Assembly: GCA_943354745.1 (NCBI GenBank)
Contig: CALRDB010000007.1
Span: forward strand, 1-28,335
Direction of reading: 5' to 3'
Length of the DNA stretch: 28,335 nucleotides
From: Candidatus Nomurabacteria bacterium
Lineage (GTDB): Bacteria > Patescibacteriota > Minisyncoccia > Phycocordibacterales > UBA10002
Part shown: positions 14,180 to 21,277 of the stretch, piece by piece
How positions within the stretch are numbered: position 1 is the stretch's first letter
Layout: every line of letters starts with the position of its first letter
The notes under the pieces: model-generated
Seen by the model: the letters and a program-made list of their open reading frames with translations, nothing else
What the model was told of the DNA's origin: nothing
Database searches by the model: none
Position numbers and translations under genes: made by a program

Positions 14180-14464
14180 TTAGACGCGAATTCGTTTCTT
14201 AATGACGGTAAGTATGAGGTATATGAGCAATGACCCTATTGAAAATACAAACTCAAATCTTCCAAAATGCGGGAGGGGGCTGCCGTAGAGAACATCCATC
14301 AGGAAAGCGAGAAGACACAGCTCGAAATAATAATCGAAAACGAAAAAAAGTGGCACTATGCAAAGAAGCATGAACCACCAAGGTAGAAAGAGCGTTCCTA
14401 CCGAAAGAAGAAAACCAGTGGCGAGTCGAAGTGGTAAACTTTTTCTTTGTGTGTTAAGGATCAT
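14180..14464 (-). CDS. mreD: Short MreD-like membrane protein
   Basis: 94 aa from the ATG at 14464, four bases beyond the mreC stop. Longer open frames would overlap mreC by more than 100 bases and are not used. It is very hydrophobic, with about three membrane segments (about 11-38, 41-52, 69-86) and a basic C-terminus (IKKRIRV). Position between mreC and mrdA makes MreD the natural call. Normal MreD has about 160-170 residues and five to six segments, so this is either a reduced form or an unrelated small membrane protein in the same place. Confidence 0.65.
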   Translation of the reverse strand: MILNTQRKSLPLRLATGFLLSVGTLFLPWWFMLLCIVPLFFVFDYYFELCLLAFLMDVLYGSPLPHFGRFEFVFSIGSLLIYLILTVIKKRIRV

Positions 14465-14468
14465 GTCC

Positions 14469-15287
14469 TTATAATGAGTTTTCAGTACTTCCCTTTCGTA
14501 TTTCGAGGAAACGCAGCGACTGAAACGAAACGGGGTTTCTAAACCGAATTGTTTGGAATGAGTCAGCTGGGTTATTTTCAATGGCTTCAACACGAGCAAA
14601 TATAAGCGGACTAAGGTCAGACATGATCACTTGGTCCCCCACTGAAATGGAGACTTCTTTGGGAAGAAGAGAACTATAAGACCCCGCCCCTTCCCCAATG
14701 ACTTCGGCTGGTACTGTTGTCTTATTGTGCAGTATGGAAACTGACATTTTCTTTCCTGCGGTTGAAAAAAATTCAACGCGGGAGGTATGTCTGAACACTT
14801 TTTGTATCGTCCCTAGTGCCACTGAACCAGAAAGAGCGAGATCTCCTTGCCTGACGCCCTCGGCCTCTCCGACATCAATAATGGCAGTGTCATACACCGA
14901 TTGAGGGGGAATGGAAAGAACCGCCGCGATAAGACGGCTGTCTTTGTCTTCGAAACGGCTGAACTGTTCCTTAAGCGTTTCGTTTTCCTCAAGAAGTATT
15001 TCTCGATCGAGAAGGGCTATCTGCGCGCTCTCTAGTTCTCGAGTAAGACGTTCGGTGTTCTCGATGAGGCTTTGCTTTGAGCTAAAAAATGAAAGTGTGC
15101 CCTTGAACTCCCCGATGACAAACTGCTCAGCCTTCCAAAACGGTGATGCAAGCCGAGAAGCGAAATCGCCGATGAGCGTTGGGTACATGAAATGAAAAAG
15201 GACCAACACACCAAGAAAAAAGAACGGTAGTCCCAGCTCCCAGAAAAATCCCTCGGTTTTCGCTTTACGAATGTGGCGGTAATTCAT
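14469..15287 (-). CDS. mreC: Rod shape-determining protein MreC
   Basis: 272 aa. One N-terminal membrane anchor (about 18-36, LPFFFLGVLVLFHFMYPTL) is followed by a coiled coil (about 70-112, ENTERLTRELESAQIALLDREI...NETLKEQF) and the beta-rich MreC core (about 118-270) with VYDTAIIDVGEAEGVRQGDLAL, GTIQKVFRHTSRVEFFS and SVGDQVIMSDLSPLIFARV. MreC is the periplasmic-side scaffold that activates PBP2/RodA. Its start lies inside the end of mreB (23-base overlap), so the two are translationally coupled. Confidence 0.93.
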   Translation of the reverse strand: MNYRHIRKAKTEGFFWELGLPFFFLGVLVLFHFMYPTLIGDFASRLASPFWKAEQFVIGEFKGTLSFFSSKQSLIENTERLTRELESAQIALLDREILLEENETLKEQFSRFEDKDSRLIAAVLSIPPQSVYDTAIIDVGEAEGVRQGDLALSGSVALGTIQKVFRHTSRVEFFSTAGKKMSVSILHNKTTVPAEVIGEGAGSYSSLLPKEVSISVGDQVIMSDLSPLIFARVEAIENNPADSFQTIRFRNPVSFQSLRFLEIRKGSTENSL

Positions 15288-16341
15288 CTTCGTTCTCGAT
15301 AAGCACGTCTTTATAACGATCGAAGTCTTCGAGGATAATACCAGCTCCTCTTGCGACCGCTGTCATAGGGTCATCGGCACAGTGAACTGGAATTTTTAAA
15401 CTATCCGCGAGGAGTTCAGCAAGACCTTTAATGAGTGCCCCTCCTCCTACAAGGTAGAGTCCCCTTCCCATCACATCGGATACAATTTCCGGCGGTGTGG
15501 TCTCAAGCACTTCCTTAACGGCCTCTATAAGGTTGTCGATCGAAAGAGCGATTGCTTCGCGCACTTCTGTGTCGGTCACAACTACTTCTCGTGGAAGACC
15601 GGTGATGAGATCCCTCCCTTTGATGGTTGCCTCAAGCGTGGTGGGAGGTGGCAACACCGAACCGATGGCTATCTTTAAGTTCTCAGCCGTCTTTTCTCCG
15701 ATAAGAATTTTGAATTCGCTTCTGATATACGAAATAATATCTTGGTTGAATTTGTCACCGGCAATCTTGAGGCTCTTGGATCTTACGATACCACCAAGAG
15801 AAATGACGGCGATATCGGACGTACCTCCGCCGATATCGACAATCATGTTCCCCACTGGGTCATTAACCGGGAGGCGAATACCGATTGCCGCTGCCATCGG
15901 CTCTTCCACGATAAAGACTTGGCGAGCGCCATTATTTCTAGTGGCGTCACGGACGGCTCGCGTTTCTACGTTTGTAACACCGGAAGGTACACCGACAACA
16001 ACGCGAGGTCCAAGTAGTTTCCGAGAATTGGCTTCAGCCCGACGTATAAGATAGGCAAGCATCTCTTCCGTCACTTCATAATCTGAAATGACTCCTCCAA
16101 CGAGTGGCTTGACGGCGGCGATATGAGGAGGTGTACGCCCGAGCATTTCCTTCGCTTGAGTTCCGACGGCGACCACCTGTCCTGTTTTCTGGTTTACTGC
16201 CACCACTGAAGGCTCGTTAATGATGATGCCCTGTCCACGCATATAGACAAGTGTATTGGCTGTGCCAAGATCAATTCCGATATCGTTGGAAAGATATCCG
16301 CTGATTTTGTCCCAGTGCTTTTTGAAATGTTTTCTAATCAT
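15265..16341 (-). CDS. mreB: Actin-like rod shape protein MreB (copy 1)
   Basis: 358 aa from the ATG at 16341. An upstream TTG in the same frame would add 27 residues without homology and would precede the likely promoter. Actin-fold motifs: phosphate-1 DIGIDLGTANTLVYM, phosphate-2 MIVDIGGGTSDIAVISLGG, and adenosine motif GLYLVGGGALIKGLAELL. The insert before the first motif (MIRKHFKKHWDKISGYLSN) could be an amphipathic membrane-targeting helix. It assembles into membrane-bound filaments that guide the elongasome. First of mreB-mreC-mreD-mrdA, and a second mreB lies at 21278-22291. Confidence 0.96.
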   Translation of the reverse strand: MIRKHFKKHWDKISGYLSNDIGIDLGTANTLVYMRGQGIIINEPSVVAVNQKTGQVVAVGTQAKEMLGRTPPHIAAVKPLVGGVISDYEVTEEMLAYLIRRAEANSRKLLGPRVVVGVPSGVTNVETRAVRDATRNNGARQVFIVEEPMAAAIGIRLPVNDPVGNMIVDIGGGTSDIAVISLGGIVRSKSLKIAGDKFNQDIISYIRSEFKILIGEKTAENLKIAIGSVLPPPTTLEATIKGRDLITGLPREVVVTDTEVREAIALSIDNLIEAVKEVLETTPPEIVSDVMGRGLYLVGGGALIKGLAELLADSLKIPVHCADDPMTAVARGAGIILEDFDRYKDVLIENEDELPPHS

Positions 16342-16378
16342 GCTTTGAAACGGCACCAAAAGGATGGCTTTGAGCGAA

Positions 16379-16384
16379 TTATAT
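16379..16384 (-). promoter_or_regulatory. -10 box upstream of mreB copy 1
   Basis: TATAAT on the minus strand within an AT-rich run, 37 bases before the chosen ATG. It supports the start at 16341 and a promoter for the mreBCD-mrdA operon separate from proS. Confidence 0.45.
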
Positions 16385-16470
16385 ATATGAAGATTAGGAA
16401 ACGCAAAGCTTTTTGCGTCCAAGGAGGTCGTATATGTGTTTCAGTTTAGAGCAGACTATTTCAGTACGAC

Positions 16471-17730
16471 TTAAACAGATAGAGTAGCGCTTACGGTTTT
16501 AAGAAGTTCTGTTTCTGTGAGCATCTGTACCTCTCCAGTCTTTCGGTTTTTGACCTCCAGCTTACCTTCCTTAAGAGTCTTTTCGCTCACGATTACCCGC
16601 AGAGGAATACCAATGAGGTCGGCATCTGCAAACTTTTCTCCCGCGCGCAGATCGCGTTCGTCATACAGCACTTCTACCCCAGCCATTCGGAACTTCTCGT
16701 ACAAGGCGTCTGCTGCTGCCTTCGCCGTACCTTCCACGGAGGAAATGAGGATTAGGTGGATGTTAAATGGTGCCACGCTTTCCGGCCAGACGATACCTTT
16801 TTCGTCGGCAAAGACTTCAACGATGGTGCCCATAAGTCTGGTTGTGCCAATGCCGTAGCATCCGACGATAGGGGTCTGCTCCTTGCCGTCTTTGTCCTTG
16901 TAGGTAAAACTGAAGGCTTTTGGGTATTTCACCCCGAGATCAAAGACATTTCCAACCTCTGCGGCGCGAGCTTTCGCGAGCGTTCCTTTTTTGCATTTCG
17001 GACACTCGCCTCCAGCCTCTGCTTTTGCCACTTCGGTATTGGCGCAATGTATACAGGACGGACAATACACAATGTCGTCCTCACCTGCATCGGTGATAAC
17101 CATAAACTCATAGGATAGTTTTTCAGAAAAACTCCCACCAGAAGCTTCGGTTACTTTTGCGTCAAGTCCTGCTCGCCTAAAGATACGCAGATAGGCTTCC
17201 TTGGTAATAGAAAAGAAACGGTCAAAGTCCTCCTGTGACTCATGGAAACTATACATATCCTTCATGCCGAACTCACGTCCTCGCATGATGCCACTTTTAG
17301 CGCGGAGCTCATCACGGTATTTCTGCCCTATTTGGTAGACCGAAACGGGCAAGTCTTTATACGAAGTCGCGTATTCCTGTGCGATGGGAGTTACGATTTC
17401 TTCTTCGCTTTGCCCTAGCGCATATTCCTTTTCGGTACGGCTTTTCAACTTAAAAAGCACATCAACGTTGTCCCACCCACCCGTCTGCTTCCATTTCTCG
17501 CTTGGGTGGAGCGTCGCCATCTTAATTTCTTGCCCGCCAATAGCGTCCATCTCCTCGCGGATAATAGTTTCAATTTTGTTCAGCGTCCGCAGTCCGAGAG
17601 GTAAATACGAATAGACCCCCGCCATTTCTTTGTGGATAAAACCACCACGAATAAGAAGTTGGGCGTTCTTTGCGACTTCATCCGTCGGCGCTTCTTTGCG
17701 AGTTTTGGTGAAAAGGTGTGATTGTCTCAT
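16471..17730 (-). CDS. proS: Prolyl-tRNA synthetase lacking the editing insert
   Basis: 419 aa from the ATG at 17730 (MRQSHLFTKTRKEAP). Class II motifs: motif 1 near EMDAIGGQEIKMATLHPSE, motif 2 with the YRDELRAKSGIMRGREFGMKDMYSFH block, and motif 3 GCYGIGTTRLMGTIVE. The C-terminal anticodon-binding domain contains VLYDERDLRAGEKFADADLIGIPLRVIV. Bacterial ProRS is usually near 570 residues because of an INS domain that hydrolyses Ala-tRNA-Pro. Here that domain is replaced by a short Cys-rich linker (YCPSCIHCANTE...CPKCKKG), probably a zinc knuckle. Charging is intact, post-transfer editing is predicted absent. Confidence 0.95.
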   Translation of the reverse strand: MRQSHLFTKTRKEAPTDEVAKNAQLLIRGGFIHKEMAGVYSYLPLGLRTLNKIETIIREEMDAIGGQEIKMATLHPSEKWKQTGGWDNVDVLFKLKSRTEKEYALGQSEEEIVTPIAQEYATSYKDLPVSVYQIGQKYRDELRAKSGIMRGREFGMKDMYSFHESQEDFDRFFSITKEAYLRIFRRAGLDAKVTEASGGSFSEKLSYEFMVITDAGEDDIVYCPSCIHCANTEVAKAEAGGECPKCKKGTLAKARAAEVGNVFDLGVKYPKAFSFTYKDKDGKEQTPIVGCYGIGTTRLMGTIVEVFADEKGIVWPESVAPFNIHLILISSVEGTAKAAADALYEKFRMAGVEVLYDERDLRAGEKFADADLIGIPLRVIVSEKTLKEGKLEVKNRKTGEVQMLTETELLKTVSATLSV

Positions 17731-17745
17731 GTTGGTGTTCTTATT

Positions 17746-17845
17746 CCTCCTTATTAAAGGAGGTGGCACATTCTGATGTGACGGAGGATTTAGTAAAATC
17801 CCTCCTCCGACTCGGAAGTCGGAGTGCTCCCTTTAGGAAAGGGAG
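17746..17845. repeat. Four consecutive hairpins in the proS leader
   Basis: 17746-17763 (CCTCCTT/AAGGAGG), about 17783-17804, 17805-17824 (CTCCGACT-CGGA-AGTCGGAG) and 17827-17845 (CTCCCTTT/AAAGGGAG) follow each other almost without spacing. The nearest hairpin hides the only AGGAGG upstream of proS. It looks like a composite intergenic repeat, possibly with a role in the leader. Confidence 0.55.
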
Positions 17846-17898
17846 AATAAGAAAGGACAAGGTAATCATAGCAGATAAAGCTATTTTTTCCACGATAC

Positions 17899-17927
17899 TT
17901 GACGTCATACTATATTTATGACAATAT
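17899..17927 (+). promoter_or_regulatory. Promoter of the sigma-like gene
   Basis: TTGACG, a 17-base spacer, then CAATAT. The predicted start of transcription is near 17934, which leaves the ATG at 17918 outside the mRNA and favours the ATG at 17948. Confidence 0.4.
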
Positions 17928-17947
17928 CTTTCTGGACCAGTAACTAT

Positions 17948-18316
17948 ATGAAGACTTATTATTACTTCGGAAGTCATCAGCAGGCGCTCCTTTTTGGAGT
18001 ATTCGGTGAGAGAAGTGAAGAGGGCGAGCAGAAGGCACTCGCAGAATACATACAGGCACTTTCCCCAGAGAGTGTTCTGGCACTTAAAAAAGCGGTTGAC
18101 GAAGTCCTCAATACAATTCCCTACAAACAGAGAGAGGTGTTGAAACTCCTCTATGGTATTGATACAAATCTACCTCCATTCACTCGCAAGCAAATAGCCG
18201 ATATGTTTAACTTTACCACTGTTTGTGCAAGGCAGCACGAACTCTTAGCGCGAAGGATGTGTAGACATCCAAGCCGGATAAAACATCTCCTACAATTTGT
18301 TCCCAATCAAGACTAG
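17948..18316 (+). CDS. Small sigma-70 region 4-like protein
   Basis: 122 aa from the ATG at 17948 (an in-frame ATG at 17918 lies within the promoter). The C-terminal two thirds look like sigma-70 region 4: LNTIPYKQREVLKLLYGID, then a helix-turn-helix FTRKQIADMFNFTTVCARQHELLARRMCRHPSRIK, parallel to the IGERLGVSRERVRQIExxALRKLRHPSR end of housekeeping sigma factors. Regions 1-3, including -10 recognition, are missing. It may be a degenerate sigma, an anti-sigma-like decoy or a DNA-binding co-regulator of -35 sites. It has its own terminator and no functional partner nearby. Confidence 0.7.
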   Translation: MKTYYYFGSHQQALLFGVFGERSEEGEQKALAEYIQALSPESVLALKKAVDEVLNTIPYKQREVLKLLYGIDTNLPPFTRKQIADMFNFTTVCARQHELLARRMCRHPSRIKHLLQFVPNQD

Positions 18317-18344
18317 GCGTAAACACTCGCAATATTCCTACCAC

Positions 18345-18372
18345 AGCGGCACCGAAAGGAGCCGCTTTTTTA
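18345..18372 (+). terminator. Terminator of the sigma-like gene
   Basis: AGCGGC (18345-18350) pairs with GCCGCT (18361-18366) and is followed by TTTTTTA. Confidence 0.8.
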
Positions 18373-18382
18373 TTTCAACTTC

Positions 18383-18408
18383 TGGATTCCTCTTTTCACA
18401 GGAATGAC
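18383..18408. repeat. Small hairpin repeat
   Basis: GGATTCCT...AGGAATGAC with ATTCCT/AGGAAT arms, the wording of a widespread bacterial intergenic hairpin class. It lies between the convergent sigma-like and rseP genes. Confidence 0.35.
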
Positions 18409-18420
18409 AAGGAAAAGAAG

Positions 18421-19518
18421 CTAAAAAAGTTTTACGATATCCCGATAGGTGATGAATGCCATAAAAAGTAAAAGCAAGATAAAACCGGTTGTGTTCACGA
18501 TGCGAGCGAACTTCGGCGGAATTTGACGGCGGGTCACGCCCTCAATAGCAAGAAAGAGAAGGCGTCCGCCATCGAGCGCCGGAATCGGCAGGAGATTGAT
18601 AACGGCTAGGTTGATGGAAATAAACGCAGTGAAAGAAAGCAGATATACGATGCCAAGGACGCGCGCCTCCCCCACAAGTCCCGCAATTCCGACCGGACCG
18701 GTGACAGAATTTAAACTGGCCTGGCCGAGGATCGCCTGTTTTATAAATCCAAGTAAGCCAACGGCTACTTCGCGGAGTAAATCAAAGGTCATGAGTGCCC
18801 CCTCGTAGAATGACCTAAAAAAACCGAAGCGTACCGTTCCTAATGTGTCGAGACTCACGCCAATCGCCAGTCTGCCTTCCACAAGGCCAGAGACCGGCTC
18901 AACATTCGTCTCTGCGACGTTAATTCCTCTTTCGAATTCTATCTTGATCGGACCCTTTGAGTCAGCTATGTACTGCCTGGCTTCTTCAGCGTCGCTACCA
19001 ATAAATGGCGTTGTTTCGCCGGACATGGCGAGAATCTTATCGCCAGAATGGAGGCCTGCTTTACCGGCTGGCGATTCGGGTAGTACCGTTGTTATGACCA
19101 ATGCGGGACTCTGCACTGCATTCGAGTAACGCCCTTCTATAGATGAGGGGATGCCCGATATAAAACCAATGGAGATCAGTATCCATGCGAAAATAATGTT
19201 CCCAAGCACTCCCGAAGCAAGCACTATCGCTTGCTTATACTTAGGCTTCGCGACAAAGCTCCGCGCTTTGTCTGCTTCGCTCACGGCCAAATCCGTCATA
19301 ACGTCCGCGTCATCACCGAATATCTTTACGTATCCTCCAAAGGGTATCAAGTTCAAATTATACGTTGTTTCACCGAACTTCTTTCCGATAACCTTCGGCG
19401 GAAAACCAAGGGCAAACTCGTCAACACGAATACCCGCCTTCTTTGCAGCGATAAAATGTCCAAGCTCATGCACGAACACAAGAGCGCCGAGGATGATAAA
19501 AAATAAAATGATGGTCAT
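18421..19518 (-). CDS. rseP: RseP-type site-2 protease (M50 family)
   Basis: 365 aa from the ATG at 19518; a TTG seven codons upstream is in repeat sequence and is not used. The zinc-binding motif is H17-E-L-G-H21 in the first membrane helix, followed by the PFGGYVKIFGDD loop. A PDZ domain (about 120-200) includes VLPESPAGKAGLHSGDKILAMSGE. The second metal-ligand motif is NLLPIPALDGGRLLFLAIEGV near the C-terminus. It cleaves transmembrane substrates such as anti-sigma factors or signal-peptide remnants within the membrane; the target here is unknown. Last gene of the mreB2-holB-frr-rseP run. Confidence 0.94.
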   Translation of the reverse strand: MTIILFFIILGALVFVHELGHFIAAKKAGIRVDEFALGFPPKVIGKKFGETTYNLNLIPFGGYVKIFGDDADVMTDLAVSEADKARSFVAKPKYKQAIVLASGVLGNIIFAWILISIGFISGIPSSIEGRYSNAVQSPALVITTVLPESPAGKAGLHSGDKILAMSGETTPFIGSDAEEARQYIADSKGPIKIEFERGINVAETNVEPVSGLVEGRLAIGVSLDTLGTVRFGFFRSFYEGALMTFDLLREVAVGLLGFIKQAILGQASLNSVTGPVGIAGLVGEARVLGIVYLLSFTAFISINLAVINLLPIPALDGGRLLFLAIEGVTRRQIPPKFARIVNTTGFILLLLFMAFITYRDIVKLF

Positions 19519-19592
19519 AAAATAGGCTCTAGGGAGCAAGGCTCTAGGCCCTAAGAAAGCCGGAGAATTTCTTCCCTAGCGCCTAGCTTGAG
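19519..19592. repeat. CTAGGG/CTAGAGC repeat between frr and rseP
   Basis: Repeated words GGCTCTAGG, CCCTAG and GCGCCTAGC fill the gap between frr and rseP. The frr stop codon TAG is part of the word AGCTAGGCGCTAGGG, so the repeat runs into the coding end. No gene is present. Confidence 0.45.
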
Positions 19593-20134
19593 ATTTCTTT
19601 CTCTTTCCGCTCATACGCTTCCTGTAGTTTCTTATTCTCCGTATCTGAAAGTTTTTCCAATTCCTTCTTTAAGCGAAACTTTTCATCTTCTCCCATGCCA
19701 CCCTCTTTCTCCTTCGCGTCAATATCCCTTACTATTTCATCACGAACCTTACGCATATTGATGCGGGCTGACTCGAGACGTTCCTTAGCCACCTTTAGAA
19801 TAGCCACTCGGCGCTCTGAGGTGAGATCAGGAAAGTGGGCTCGCACCCCGTTATCATCGACGGAAACAGAAAGTCCGAGATTTGCCAGGCCAATTGCTTT
19901 TTCAATCTCTTTTGATACAGACGTATCAAAAGGGACAATGCGAATGGTTCGAGCATCTTCTAGTGTGATGGTGGCGAGGTGTTTAATAGGCATCTTGGCA
20001 CCGTAGCTTTCTACTTGGACCACGTCTAGTACCGCTGGAGTGGCACGACCACTGCGAAGTGAGCTAAGCTCCCTTTCAAGCCATTCGTGAACCTCCTTTG
20101 TTTTCTCGTTAAGTTTCGAAAAGTTATAGGGCAT
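19583..20134 (-). CDS. frr: Ribosome recycling factor
   Basis: 183 aa, standard length. It shows the two-domain RRF pattern: long helices forming the three-helix bundle (WLERELSSLRSGRATPAVLDVVQVESYGAKMPIKHLA at the N-terminus) and the C-terminal ARINMRKVRDEIVRDIDAKEKEGGMGEDEKFRLKKELEKLSD helix. The domain II signature is in TITLEDARTIRIVPFD. It splits post-termination ribosomes together with EF-G. It sits downstream of the holB-like gene, and rseP follows after 64 bases of repeat sequence. Confidence 0.97.
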   Translation of the reverse strand: MPYNFSKLNEKTKEVHEWLERELSSLRSGRATPAVLDVVQVESYGAKMPIKHLATITLEDARTIRIVPFDTSVSKEIEKAIGLANLGLSVSVDDNGVRAHFPDLTSERRVAILKVAKERLESARINMRKVRDEIVRDIDAKEKEGGMGEDEKFRLKKELEKLSDTENKKLQEAYERKEKEISS

Positions 20135-20148
20135 ATCTTAGAAATTCT

Positions 20149-20261
20149 AAATTCTAATAACTAAATTCTAAACAAAATCTAGACTACCAAATCCAAAAAG
20201 TGAATGACCTGTTTATAATTTCAATATTTAAAATTTGTTTAGCGTTTTGTAATTAGAATTT
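20149..20261. repeat. AT-rich imperfect inverted repeat (MITE-like)
   Basis: Left arm 20149-20178 (AAATTCTAATAACTAAATTC...) and right arm 20231-20261 are imperfect reverse complements of about 30 bp around a 52-base centre. It fills the space between the holB-like gene and frr. Its wording recurs at 3868-3900. Confidence 0.55.
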
Positions 20262-20291
20262 CATTCTTTATATAGTATCACAAGACTCCAG

Positions 20292-20963
20292 TTATTTCAT
20301 TCTAGGCAATATAAGTGCCAGGTGCTCTAAAAGCAACTTAAATGATGGCGCTCGGTCTTTGCTGTATTTTTTTATCTCAAGCACCTCCTGAAGTGCGGGA
20401 GCCGCCAGAGTTCGGTCTTCTGTCGCGAGACACTGCTCCAATTCATCAAGAAATGCCACTAAGTCACGCTTCTCTTCCTTGTCTTCAGCTTCTTTCAGCA
20501 AACCTTGAATGGTCTTGAGACGCTTTGGAGCGGGATCTTTGAGAAACTCAGAAGAACGAAAAGTAGGCTTAGTTTCCGTTGGTGGCAATACGGTTGAAAG
20601 TATTTGAAGACGAGAACGAAGCGTAAGAAGAAGTATCTCAAGTGATGGGATAATAAGAAAAAAGTGCGTATCTGCGGGAGGTTCCTCTACTATCTTCAGG
20701 AGAGCGTTTTGTGCCTCCCTCGTCATACCTCGGGCCGATATAACAAATATCTTTTTACCACCAAGAACTGCTTTTCGTTCTACCGCCTCTTTCAGTGAGC
20801 GCACTTCCCTTACACCTAGTACCTCGAAAGATTCGACGCGGGTATCTGGATTCCCCTTCGATGCAATACCCCATTGTATGGAGAGTTCGTCTAACAGATC
20901 GGGCACGACACTCGCTCTTGAATCGACGATGCAGTATGCGTGATGTTCTGTGCGAATATCCAT
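20292..20963 (-). CDS. holB: DNA polymerase III delta-prime-like clamp-loader subunit
   Basis: 223 aa from the ATG at 20963. The core motif is GKKIFVISARGMTREAQNALLKIVEEPPADTHFFLI, the sensor/lid region of delta-prime and gamma subunits, followed by LRSRLQILS in place of the SRC motif (Arg kept, Cys lost). No Walker A loop is present, so it should not hydrolyse ATP, as expected for delta-prime. It is shorter than the usual 300 or more residues, with a reduced collar domain. The ATG directly follows a hairpin and T-run (20964-21030), so expression may depend on read-through. Confidence 0.85.
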   Translation of the reverse strand: MDIRTEHHAYCIVDSRASVVPDLLDELSIQWGIASKGNPDTRVESFEVLGVREVRSLKEAVERKAVLGGKKIFVISARGMTREAQNALLKIVEEPPADTHFFLIIPSLEILLLTLRSRLQILSTVLPPTETKPTFRSSEFLKDPAPKRLKTIQGLLKEAEDKEEKRDLVAFLDELEQCLATEDRTLAAPALQEVLEIKKYSKDRAPSFKLLLEHLALILPRMK

Positions 20964-21098
20964 AAAAAACAAAAGGGTTCCTTCCTTCACCTGTTCCTGC
21001 TCTCAGAAACAAAGTAGAAGGAAAGAACCCCACCCTGCCATCACGCTTACTTTGGTTTGTGGGGCAAAGAAGAGATAGGCAACCCTAGAACCTCCGTA
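20964..21098 (-). ncRNA. Candidate small RNA or attenuator leader upstream of holB
   Basis: A minus-strand transcript predicted to begin near 21098 and end at an intrinsic terminator. The terminator is a 14-bp stem (20975-20988 with 21017-21030, one G-U) capped by a further 8-bp stem (20992-20999 with 21004-21011, loop AGAG on the RNA strand), then TTTTGTTTTTT up to the holB ATG. The upstream half can also fold (CCCCAC with GTGGGG; TGCC with GGCA). It does not contain the conserved 4.5S RNA core. It may be an independent RNA of about 130 bases or a leader that controls holB. Confidence 0.45.
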
Positions 21099-21104
21099 CC
21101 TATT

Positions 21105-21132
21105 ATTTTAGAGAGTTCTAGGAAAAGGTCAA
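21105..21132 (-). promoter_or_regulatory. Promoter of the holB leader RNA
   Basis: On the minus strand TTGACC (21127-21132), a 16-base spacer and TAAAAT (21105-21110). It lies 140 bases upstream of holB. Confidence 0.5.
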
Positions 21133-21277
21133 TCAATTGTACAGTTACCCATATGAGGTGACAGTCTAGGCACATCGGGTGAGGATCGCTTTAAGAAAGT
21201 CACACGAATGAAGCTCAAGGGTCATCGACCACATTGACAAGATTCTTGGCGACCAAAAAAGCGAAGTGGCTGACTCT

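Noticed and set aside
14465..14599. Longer mreD start inside mreC
   Set aside because: It would overlap mreC by more than 100 bases and add a non-hydrophobic extension; the ATG at 14464 sits four bases past the mreC stop.
17741..17977. Minus-strand ORF upstream of proS
   Set aside because: It runs through the four-hairpin repeat region and the promoter of the divergent gene and has no protein features.
20964..21098. 4.5S/SRP RNA gene upstream of holB
   Set aside because: GGAAGG-type words and a strong hairpin are present, but the conserved SRP core (AGGTCCGGAAGGAAGCAG-like) with its GGAA loop and asymmetric bulge is absent on both strands.
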